Assembly (NCBI GenBank): GCA_046155815.1
Contig: JBJXFY010000145.1
Coordinates: forward strand, 1 to 13,551
DNA length: 13,551 nucleotides
Direction: 5' to 3'
Source of the DNA: JBJXFY01 sp046155815
GTDB lineage: Bacteria; Verrucomicrobiota; Verrucomicrobiia; Limisphaerales; CAIMTB01
The position numbers and the translations under genes were made by a program. Position 1 is the first letter of the stretch; the number at the start of each line of letters is the position of its first letter. This document shows positions 1 through 6,840 of the stretch, one piece after another. The notes under the pieces are model-generated. The model saw only the letters and a program-made list of their open reading frames with translations, had not been told where the DNA came from and ran no database searches.

Positions 1-654
1 GACCCGGAGACCCACACGCGCATCCAGCAGTTCGAGATGGCCTTCCGGATGCAGTCCAGCGTGCCGGAACTCACCGACCTCTCGAAGGAGACGGAATCCA
101 CCTACCAGCTCTACGGCGACGAGGCGAAGAAGCCCGGCACCTTCGCGTACACGGCGCTGCTGGCGCGGCGGCTCGTCGAGCGCGGCGTGCGTTTCGTGCA
201 GGTGTACCTCAATAACTGGGACCACCACGCCAACGTGGGCACCCGCCTGCCCATGCAGTGCAAGGACATTGACCAGGCCACCTACGGGCTCATCGCGGAC
301 CTCAGGTCACGCGGCCTGCTCGACGAAACCCTCGTCATCTGGGGCGGTGAGTTCGGCCGCACCATCTACAGCCAGGGCGGCCTCACGAAGGACAACTACG
401 GCCGCGACCACCATCCCCGCTGCTTCAGCATGTGGATGGCCGGCGGCGGCACGAAGGCCGGCGCGGTGTACGGCGAGACCGACGAGTTCAGCTACAACAT
501 CGTCAAGGATCCGGTCCATGTCCGCGACTTCCACGCCACCATCCTGCAGAATCTCGGCATTGATCACCGGCGCTTCACCGTGAAGTACCAGGGCCTCGAC
601 CAGAAACTCACCGGCGTCGAGGAGGCCCATGTGATCAAGGCGCTGCTCGCCTGA
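1..654 (+). CDS. DUF1501 family protein, C-terminal part (5' end outside window)
   Basis: The reading frame is open from base 1 (first residues DPETHTRIQQFEMAFRMQSS) to a TGA at 652-654, so only the last 217 residues are present and the first ATG at 37 is not the true start. The stretch LDETLVIWGGEFGRT, then GRDHHPRCFSMWMAGGG, AVYGETDEF and a C-terminal HATILQNLGIDH are typical of the DUF1501 C-terminus. DUF1501 proteins have a sulfatase/alkaline-phosphatase-like fold, are abundant in Planctomycetota and Verrucomicrobiota, usually carry a Tat signal and are commonly encoded beside a DUF1553/DUF1549 (PSD1-cytochrome) gene. Neither the signal nor that partner is inside the window. The substrate is unknown. 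The gene converges with the PP2C gene and their stop codons are 23 nt apart. Confidence 0.9.
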   Translation, partial: DPETHTRIQQFEMAFRMQSSVPELTDLSKETESTYQLYGDEAKKPGTFAYTALLARRLVERGVRFVQVYLNNWDHHANVGTRLPMQCKDIDQATYGLIADLRSRGLLDETLVIWGGEFGRTIYSQGGLTKDNYGRDHHPRCFSMWMAGGGTKAGAVYGETDEFSYNIVKDPVHVRDFHATILQNLGIDHRRFTVKYQGLDQKLTGVEEAHVIKALLA

Positions 655-677
655 GCCGGCTGTCCGGACCCACCCGC

Positions 678-1520
678 TCAGCCCACCTGGATCACCAGCG
701 CGGTCGTGTTGTCCCGGCCGTCATTGGCCACCGCCGCCTCTACCAGCCGCCGGGCGGGGCCGGCGTCATCATTGAAGGGGCCGGGCTGGCGGAGAAATTC
801 CGTGAGCTGGTGGTTGTACAGCCCTTCCACGAGGCCGTCGGTGCAGAGCAGGAAGGTGTCCCCCGGCCCGCAGGCCACCGCGCCGACCTGCGGCTCCACG
901 AACTGGTTGCCGCCGCCGAGCGCCTTCTGGAGCACGTTGCGGCGCGGATGCGTGCGCGCCTCGCGCTCGTTGAGCTTACCCTGCCGGAAGAGCCAGCCGA
1001 CGTGGGTGTCATCGTGGCTGAGCTGGCGTATCTGGTCCGCGCCGGCGGGCATCGAGTAGATGCGGCTGTCGCCAATGTGACCGTAGTACATCCAGCCGGG
1101 CGTGAACCAGCACAGGCTCAGCGTCGTCTCCATGCCACGGCATTCCGCGTAGCTGCCGCCGACGTAGACCAGCGCCTGGTGAATCCGGTCGAAGAGCTCC
1201 CCCAGCACGTCCGCAAAGCCCTCCTGCATGCCCGCCGCGGCCAGCCGGTAGGAACGCGGCAGAAGCGTCGTGAGCTTCTCCACCGCGATGCGGCTCGCGA
1301 ATTCCCCTGCGTGCGCCCCGCCCATGCCGTCGCTCATCGCAAAGGCGAAGTCGAAGTGGCCGGCGGGCGACTCGCCGAACCGACCGAGGTGAAGCACTTC
1401 CCGCGCGTCGAAGCACAGGCCCAGGAAGGAATCCTCGTTGTGGGGCCGCACACGTCCTCGGTCGGTCCAGCCGGACCAGCGGAGACGCGCCTCAGGCCTT
1501 TTGGATTGGGGATGCTCCAT
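678..1520 (-). CDS. PP2C-family serine/threonine protein phosphatase
   Basis: A 280-residue PPM/PP2C phosphatase with the family motifs in order: RPHNED near residue 25, SDGMGGAHAGE near 63-73, GHIGDSRIY near 145-153, LLCTDGLVEG near 224-233, and GRDNTTALVIQ at the C-terminus. The acidic residues of NED, DGMGG, TDG and GRDN are the usual two-metal (Mn/Mg) ligands, so it should be an active soluble enzyme that removes phosphate from Ser/Thr. It has no signal peptide, membrane segment or extra sensor domain. It starts 11 nt after the stop of a small kinase-like gene, and its putative Shine-Dalgarno overlaps that stop. This suggests co-translation and an antagonistic kinase/phosphatase pair, an inference from order only. 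The ATG at 1518-1520 is chosen because the catalytic core begins about 15 residues later. Confidence 0.93.
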   Translation of the reverse strand: MEHPQSKRPEARLRWSGWTDRGRVRPHNEDSFLGLCFDAREVLHLGRFGESPAGHFDFAFAMSDGMGGAHAGEFASRIAVEKLTTLLPRSYRLAAAGMQEGFADVLGELFDRIHQALVYVGGSYAECRGMETTLSLCWFTPGWMYYGHIGDSRIYSMPAGADQIRQLSHDDTHVGWLFRQGKLNEREARTHPRRNVLQKALGGGNQFVEPQVGAVACGPGDTFLLCTDGLVEGLYNHQLTEFLRQPGPFNDDAGPARRLVEAAVANDGRDNTTALVIQVG

Positions 1521-1528
1521 GCGGGCCG

Positions 1529-1533
1529 CACCT
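1529..1533 (-). promoter_or_regulatory. Shine-Dalgarno-like AGGTG of the PP2C gene, overlapping the kinase stop
   Basis: Read on the minus strand, AGGTG lies 8 nt before the PP2C ATG and shares its first two bases with the TAG stop of the upstream kinase-like gene at 1534-1532. This spacing is suitable for initiation, supports the ATG at 1520, and suggests a ribosome finishing the kinase could reinitiate on the phosphatase. Confidence 0.55.
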
Positions 1534-1915
1534 ACCGCCCTTCCGGCAGCAGCGTGGCAAACTCGAAGTCAATCAGGCAGAAGCGCCCATCGGTCTGCCG
1601 GTAGGTCACGTTGCGCTTGTCCGGGTCGTCATGCCGGACGCCGTACTCCTCCAGCTCGGCGAACAGCTCCCGCTGCCGGGCGTCGTCCAGGTGCTCCACC
1701 CGGCTGCCGCAGTTGGTCGTCACGATTCGCAGCCGCTCACGGTCCGCCTCGAGCAGCCGCGGCACGAAGGGACAGCCGCGCACCTCCAGGTGGCGGAGAA
1801 TCTCCACCTCCCGATCAAAGCGCCCGGCCGCGTCCGGGCCGCGGTAGGTCTTCACCACCCGGCCGTCGAACGTCAGGTTCACCGTGGCACGGAGCGTGTC
1901 TTTGACCTGCAGCAT
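1532..1915 (-). CDS. Very small protein-kinase-like protein (RIO/Kdo-kinase-like fold)
   Basis: From the ATG at 1913-1915 this encodes 127 residues with an almost complete protein-kinase catalytic set. There is an N-lobe lysine in RVVKTYRG (K22), helix-C glutamates in FDREVEIL (E36/E38), a catalytic loop HDDPDKRN fitting HxDxxxxN (H95, D97, N102), and LIDFEFA with D116 in place of DFG. No glycine-rich loop is visible and the C-lobe stops just after DFE, so there is no normal activation segment or substrate-binding helices. That architecture recalls RIO, YrbL or WaaP-type kinases reduced to a core. Target and activity are unknown. The frame extends to a GTG at 2009-2011 (159 residues), but the extra 32 residues are low-complexity and include a palindrome. 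The chosen ATG has GGCGGA four bases upstream. The PP2C gene follows immediately. Confidence 0.72.
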   Translation of the reverse strand: MLQVKDTLRATVNLTFDGRVVKTYRGPDAAGRFDREVEILRHLEVRGCPFVPRLLEADRERLRIVTTNCGSRVEHLDDARQRELFAELEEYGVRHDDPDKRNVTYRQTDGRFCLIDFEFATLLPEGR

Positions 1916-2053
1916 GGATTCCGCCGGCGGCATCTCCGCGGCGGTACGGAGAGGATGCCCGCGTGAGCCGGCCCCGACAACTCCGGCGGCCCGGAGAATT
2001 CGCCGACCCACAGCGGGCCGGCGCTGCCCGACCGCTCGCCGAACCGGCCGGGC
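1916..2053. other. Kinase upstream region with a palindrome
   Basis: This 138-nt gap lies between the cupin stop and the preferred kinase start. It holds a perfect inverted repeat at 1981-1996 (CTCCGG, loop CGGC, CCGGAG). No T-run follows on either strand, so it is not a convincing intrinsic terminator. It may be a small interspersed palindrome or, if the kinase starts at the GTG at 2011, coding sequence. No promoter is evident. Confidence 0.4.
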
Positions 2054-3319
<1,266 letters not shown>

Positions 3320-3322
3320 GCG

Positions 3323-3364
3323 CTGGGGGCTCGGGGTTCCAAGTGTTCAGTGTTCAGCAATTCA
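3323..3364. repeat. Degenerate heptamer tract, six units
   Basis: Directly upstream of the cupin start, six consecutive 7-nt units keep phase. CTGGGGG (3323) and CTCGGGG (3330) differ at one base, TTCCAAG follows, TGTTCAG occurs twice in tandem (3344-3357), and CAATTCA ends the tract. The unit CTCGGGG recurs at 9080 in another tract. It is non-coding here and may lie in the cupin leader. Confidence 0.65.
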
Positions 3365-3434
3365 TCATGCGGCGGGCGTGGCGAAAGCGTAGCGGCGGCG
3401 GCGCGGCGGGTGCCAAGGAAATAGCCATCGGCCT
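3365..3434. other. Remainder of the gap between the S9 peptidase and cupin genes
   Basis: After the heptamer tract, about 70 nt of GC-rich sequence separate the tract from the S9 peptidase stop. It contains the GGC-rich run around 3390-3413. No terminator, promoter or short gene can be supported. Confidence 0.4.
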
Positions 3435-5654
3435 TCAGCGGGGCCCGCCCAGGTGCCGGCGGAAAAACTCCGCGGTGAGCGACCACTGGCGTTCCATGAC
3501 GACGGGGTCGGGCACCTGGTGCGTAAGACCGGGCAGCGGGAGCATCTCGAACGGCCGGCCCGCACGGAACAACGCCCCGCCCAGCTTCAGGCTGTGGCGG
3601 AAGAAGACGTTGTCGTCGCCGGTGCCGTGGATGAGCAGCAGCGGCCGGGAGAGGTTCGGCGCGTCGGCAATCAATGAGTTGGTTACGTAGGTGCGGTCGT
3701 CGGTCGTGGCCGGCACGCCGAGGTAGCGCTCGGTGTAGTGCGTGTCGTAGTCAAACCAGTCCGTGACCGGCGCGCCGGCCACGGCGGCGTGGAAGACGTC
3801 CGGCCGGCGCAGCACGGCGGCGGCTCCCAGGTAGCCGCCGAAGGACCAGCCGACCATGCCGACGCGGCCGACGTCCATTTCCGGAAACCGCGCGGCCAGC
3901 GCCTGCACGGCGGCGGCCTGGTCGGTCACCGGCACCTCGGCAAAGCGGTTCCGGATGGCGCGCTCCCATGCCCGGCCGCGGTGCTGCGTGCCGCGGTTGT
4001 CCACGCGCACGACGATGAAGCCCTGGTCCGCGAGCCACTGCGGCAGGAGCCACGTCTGCACCGAGGCCTCGACCATGTTCCGCCCCGGGCCGCCGTAGGG
4101 GTACGCGATCACGGGATACTTCCGCGCCGGGTCGAAGTTCTGCGGCCGGACGACGAGCGACCAGAAGCCCTCGCCCGGTCCGGCGAGGAGGATCTCTGCG
4201 CGCGGCCGCACGGGCGGTTCCTCCGCCACGGAGGGCAGTTCGCCCAGCACCCGGCCGTCGCGCACCATGACGAAGCTGCGCGGCATCGCCTGCGGCCCGG
4301 CGAAGCCGCGCACCCACACGTCCGCACCGCCGGCGAAGAAGCCCGTGTTCAGGCCCGGCTCGTCCACGAGGGGCGTCGCCGGGCCGCCGTCGAGGGGGAC
4401 GCGGTGGAGCGCGCTGCGCGTCGGGTCCGTGCTCGCGGCGTAGATCACCTCCCCGCGCGGGGCGTCGAGATGGACGAACTGCTGCCAGCCCGCCGCCGGC
4501 GGAACGAGGACGCTCCGCAGCGCGCCGTCCGCGCCGCGGAACTCGAGCTGCCACGCGCCCTCGCGCTCGCTGGTCCAAAGAAAGCCGCCGCCGTCGTCGA
4601 GCCACTGCGGCAGATGCGGGTCGAGGTTGATCCAGGCGTCGTCGCGCTCCGTGAGCAGCGGCGTGGTCGCGCCTGTGCGTGGGTCGGCGCGGAGCAGGAC
4701 CAGCTCCTGCTGGTCGCGGGTCTGGACCTTGAGCGTGAGCCCGCCGGCCGGATGCCAGTCGGCGTGGGCGAAGTAGGGATATCGCTCCGCGTCCCACTTC
4801 AGCCACGTCGTCCGGCCGCCGCGCACGCCGGTGACACCGAGACGCACGCGGACATTGGCCTTGCCCGGTCGCGGGTAGAACTGCGCCCGCGGCGTCGTGT
4901 CGGGCTGGGCGGGATCGGCGACATGCCACGTCTCGACGCCGCGCGCGTCGCTCTCCTGGTACAGGATGGATTTCCCGTCCGGCGACCACCACCAGCCGGT
5001 ATGGCGGTTCATCTCCTCCGCGGCGATGAACTCGGCTTCGCCGTGGGTGATCTCCGCGGAACCACCGTGCGTGACCTGCCGCTCGCGGCCACTCGCGAGG
5101 TTCGTGACCCACACGTCGTGCTCACGGACGAAGCCGACCTCGCGGCCGTCTGGTGAAAGCTTGGCGTCAAACGCCCCGCCGGTGAGCGGCAGCCGCCGCG
5201 CCGCCCCGGTCTGTGCGTCCGCCAGAAACAGGCCGTCGCCGTAAGGCAGCAGAATCTGCCGGCCGTCCGGCGACAGGCTGTAGGACGCGAAGCCCGCGGC
5301 GGTGATGCGCATCCGCTCGCGGCGGGCCTTCTCCTCCGGGGAAAGACTCTCTTCGGCGCCGCCCGCGAGCATGGCGGGCGAGGTGAGTTCGCGCGCCTGG
5401 CCCGAGGCCACGTCGAAGACGAACAGGCTCTGGCTGCGCGAGCGCGGGCCGGAGCGCAGGAAGTACACGGCGCCATCCGATCCGACCGTGATGGCCGTCG
5501 GCCGGCCGTGGCGGAACCCGCGCGTCTCGGCGAAGTCGCGGAGAAACGCGGCATCCAGCGGGGTCGCGGCGCGTACCACGGCCGCAGCCAGCCCGGAAAG
5601 CGTGAGCAGAAGGACTGTTTGAAGCAGGCAACGGCGCGAGGTGAACCGGGACAT
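3435..5654 (-). CDS. Exported dipeptidyl peptidase IV-like S9 serine peptidase
   Basis: The 739-residue protein starts MSRFTSRRCL and carries a signal peptide (basic start, hydrophobic LLQTVLLLTLSGLAAAVV, then RA), so it is probably periplasmic. Residues about 50-480 form the DPP-IV beta-propeller with repeated LSPDG/WSPDG blades. AAEEMNRHTGWWWSPDG contains the Glu pair (E213/E214) that in DPP-IV binds the substrate N-terminus. Residues about 490-739 are the alpha/beta hydrolase with nucleophile GWSFGGY (S604), HGTGDDN (D680/D681) and LTHQ (H712), a complete catalytic triad. It should release N-terminal dipeptides, probably X-Pro or X-Ala. The frame remains open to 5837, but the upstream residues are low-complexity and would overlap mntR; the ATG at 5652-5654 sits directly at the signal peptide. 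It is divergent from mntR with a 181-nt gap. Confidence 0.95.
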   Translation of the reverse strand: MSRFTSRRCLLQTVLLLTLSGLAAAVVRAATPLDAAFLRDFAETRGFRHGRPTAITVGSDGAVYFLRSGPRSRSQSLFVFDVASGQARELTSPAMLAGGAEESLSPEEKARRERMRITAAGFASYSLSPDGRQILLPYGDGLFLADAQTGAARRLPLTGGAFDAKLSPDGREVGFVREHDVWVTNLASGRERQVTHGGSAEITHGEAEFIAAEEMNRHTGWWWSPDGKSILYQESDARGVETWHVADPAQPDTTPRAQFYPRPGKANVRVRLGVTGVRGGRTTWLKWDAERYPYFAHADWHPAGGLTLKVQTRDQQELVLLRADPRTGATTPLLTERDDAWINLDPHLPQWLDDGGGFLWTSEREGAWQLEFRGADGALRSVLVPPAAGWQQFVHLDAPRGEVIYAASTDPTRSALHRVPLDGGPATPLVDEPGLNTGFFAGGADVWVRGFAGPQAMPRSFVMVRDGRVLGELPSVAEEPPVRPRAEILLAGPGEGFWSLVVRPQNFDPARKYPVIAYPYGGPGRNMVEASVQTWLLPQWLADQGFIVVRVDNRGTQHRGRAWERAIRNRFAEVPVTDQAAAVQALAARFPEMDVGRVGMVGWSFGGYLGAAAVLRRPDVFHAAVAGAPVTDWFDYDTHYTERYLGVPATTDDRTYVTNSLIADAPNLSRPLLLIHGTGDDNVFFRHSLKLGGALFRAGRPFEMLPLPGLTHQVPDPVVMERQWSLTAEFFRRHLGGPR

Positions 5655-5700
5655 TTCGCTCAAGGCTAAGAGCCGCGATGGGTCGGAGGCAACCGTGCGT

Positions 5701-5815
5701 CGGGCCAGCGGGCCCGGCCTACGGGAAGGTGTCGCCACCGAGACCGGCGCGGACCGAGGCCCGGACTTGAACCGTACGGACTCCCCTGCCCCGCCGGCTT
5801 GCGACGCGGCGGCGG
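5701..5815. repeat. Two palindromic sequences in the S9 peptidase/mntR divergent gap
   Basis: Within the 181-nt gap (5655-5835) are a perfect hairpin at 5701-5716 (CGGGCC, loop AGCG, GGCCCG) followed by GCCTACGGG, and an imperfect one at 5791-5812 (CCGCCG, ten-base loop, CGGCGG). Both appear to be interspersed palindromes rather than operators, since neither matches the AT-rich MntR operator known from Bacillus. Promoters for both genes must lie in this gap, but no clear -35/-10 pair can be picked out. Confidence 0.45.
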
Positions 5816-5835
5816 CTACGTTTTGCTCCGGGCGC

Positions 5836-6261
5836 ATGCCCGGGCAGCCGACCCAGAGCGAGGAAGACTACCTCGAGCGCATCCACGAGCTCGCGGAGGG
5901 CCGGGGCTTCGCCCGGGTGAGCGAGGTCGCGGAGTCGCTGCGGGTCAAGCAGGCGTCCGTGACCAACATGGTCCAGCGCCTGGGCGAGCAGGGCTACCTG
6001 GACTACGAGAGGTACCGCGGCCTCGTGCTCACCGCGAAGGGCCGTGCCGTGGCCTGCCGGATCCAGCAGCGGCACGTCACGCTCTCGCGCTTCTTCTCCG
6101 CGCTCGGCATCGCGCCGGAGGCTCAGCAGCGTGACATCGAGGGCATCGAGCACCACCTCAGTGCCGAGACGCTCGCGGCGCTGGCCGACCTCGCGCGCTT
6201 CTTCGAGGAGCATCCCGACGTGCTGACCGCCTTCCACGCCGCGCGTGATGGCGACGCTTGA
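5836..6261 (+). CDS. mntR: MntR-type manganese-responsive transcriptional repressor (DtxR family)
   Basis: The 141-residue protein aligns from memory almost end to end with Bacillus subtilis MntR (142 residues). The N-terminal winged helix spans residues about 8-70, with ARVSEVAESLRVKQASVTNM as the HTH and YERYRGLVLTAKG as the wing. The dimerisation/metal domain is residues 71-141. All six MntR metal ligands appear retained with a +3 offset: D11, E14, H80, E102, E105 and H106 (the last three in IEGIEHHLS). There is no SH3 domain, so it is the short MntR rather than the DtxR/IdeR form. It should bind DNA when Mn2+ is plentiful and repress Mn uptake, but no transporter gene lies in the window. 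The ATG at 5836 is chosen because the frame extending to 5641 would encode unrelated low-complexity sequence overlapping the S9 gene. It overlaps the next gene by 14 nt. Confidence 0.9.
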   Translation: MPGQPTQSEEDYLERIHELAEGRGFARVSEVAESLRVKQASVTNMVQRLGEQGYLDYERYRGLVLTAKGRAVACRIQQRHVTLSRFFSALGIAPEAQQRDIEGIEHHLSAETLAALADLARFFEEHPDVLTAFHAARDGDA

Positions 6262-6643
6262 ACCCATGGCCGCCGCCTCCCCCCACCTCGTGACCATGGC
6301 CCGCGAGGTGGTCGCCGCCACCTGCCGCGAACTCCCGGAACCGCTCCGCGCCGCCGCGGATTCGCTGCCGGTGCTCTATGAGCCGTGGCCCAACGACGCG
6401 CTTCTCTCGGACGGTTACGAAGCGGACCTGCTGGGCCTCTTCGTCGGCGAACCGCACGCCACGGCCGAGGCCGGCTTCGGCGGCCTGCCGCCGCAGATCA
6501 TCCTCTTCGTGGAAAACCTCTGGGACTTCGCCGGCGATGACGACGGGGTGTACCGCGAGGAAGTGCGGACCACCTACCTGCACGAACTCGGCCACTACCT
6601 CGGCCTGGACGAGGACGAGATCGAGGAGCGGGGGCTGCTTTAG
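6248..6643 (+). CDS. Zincin-like metallopeptidase, PF06262-type
   Basis: The protein has 131 residues from the ATG at 6248. Near the C-terminus TTYLHELGHYLGLDEDE holds an HExxHxxG zinc site (H112, E113, H116), with D121 as the plausible third ligand, followed by EERGL. This ending (HELGHxxGLDExxxxxRG) and the ENLW/IILFVEN strand before it are characteristic of the small minimal zincin family formerly DUF1025. Physiological substrates are not known. It has no signal peptide, so it is probably cytoplasmic. It overlaps the end of mntR; a GTG at 6245 and an ATG at 6266 (4 nt after the mntR stop) are alternative starts and none has a strong Shine-Dalgarno. Either way the gene is probably co-translated with mntR, which might make it part of the same regulatory unit. 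Confidence 0.85.
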   Translation: MATLEPMAAASPHLVTMAREVVAATCRELPEPLRAAADSLPVLYEPWPNDALLSDGYEADLLGLFVGEPHATAEAGFGGLPPQIILFVENLWDFAGDDDGVYREEVRTTYLHELGHYLGLDEDEIEERGLL

Positions 6644-6660
6644 GCGAAGGCGCGGCCCGA

Positions 6661-6791
6661 GTGGGACCGGCGACCCGCCGATCTGCCATTCGCCTCAGAG
6701 CGGCAGGCGCGGGATGGCAGGGGGCGTCCACACGCCCAAGGACATTCTGCCCGCGAAAACGTCCAGACGACGGGCGAGCCGCCCGTCCCAC
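6661..6791. repeat. Paired inverted palindrome unit A (REPIN/MITE-like)
   Basis: This 131-bp intergenic unit lies between convergent genes. Its ends are inverted: GTGGGACCGGCG at 6661-6672 and the reverse complement of GTGGGACGGGCG at 6780-6791 (11 of 12 match). Each end folds into a 19-nt hairpin of 8-bp arms and 3-nt loop: 6665-6683 (one mismatched pair) and 6769-6787 (perfect). Between them are two more stems: CTGCCAT/ATGGCAG at 6683-6720 with an inner CGCCT/AGGCG, and GGGCGT/ACGCCC at 6722-6737. No target duplication or ORF is visible. Unit B at 9638-9757 has the same plan in reverse. Confidence 0.6.
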
Positions 6792-6803
6792 GCGGTCGGG
6801 CGG

Positions 6804-6827
6804 GGCGCCGCGAGCGCCTTCGGCGCC
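6804..6827 (-). terminator. Hairpin 14 nt after the U32 stop, weak terminator candidate
   Basis: GGCGCCG (6804-6810) and CGGCGCC (6821-6827) form a perfect 7-bp GC stem with a 10-nt loop, just downstream of the U32 stop codon on the minus strand. There is no U-tract after it, so termination is only a possibility; transcript-end stabilisation or an interspersed palindrome are equally likely. Confidence 0.3.
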
Positions 6828-6840
6828 GGGGGCGTGGCCG

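Noticed and set aside
3738..5156. 472-codon plus-strand frame opposite the S9 peptidase gene
   Set aside because: No domain is visible, while the opposite strand encodes a full propeller and catalytic triad.
5658..5673. GCTC/GAGC inverted sequence near the S9 peptidase start as an MntR operator
   Set aside because: The arms are only 4 bp, the centre is not symmetrical, and it does not resemble known MntR boxes.
5641..5835. N-terminal extension of the mntR frame by 65 residues
   Set aside because: The extra residues are low-complexity, absent from known MntR proteins, and would overlap the start of the S9 peptidase gene.
6661..6791. Unit A as a complete insertion sequence
   Set aside because: It is far too short, has no transposase frame and no visible target duplication; at most it is a non-autonomous element.
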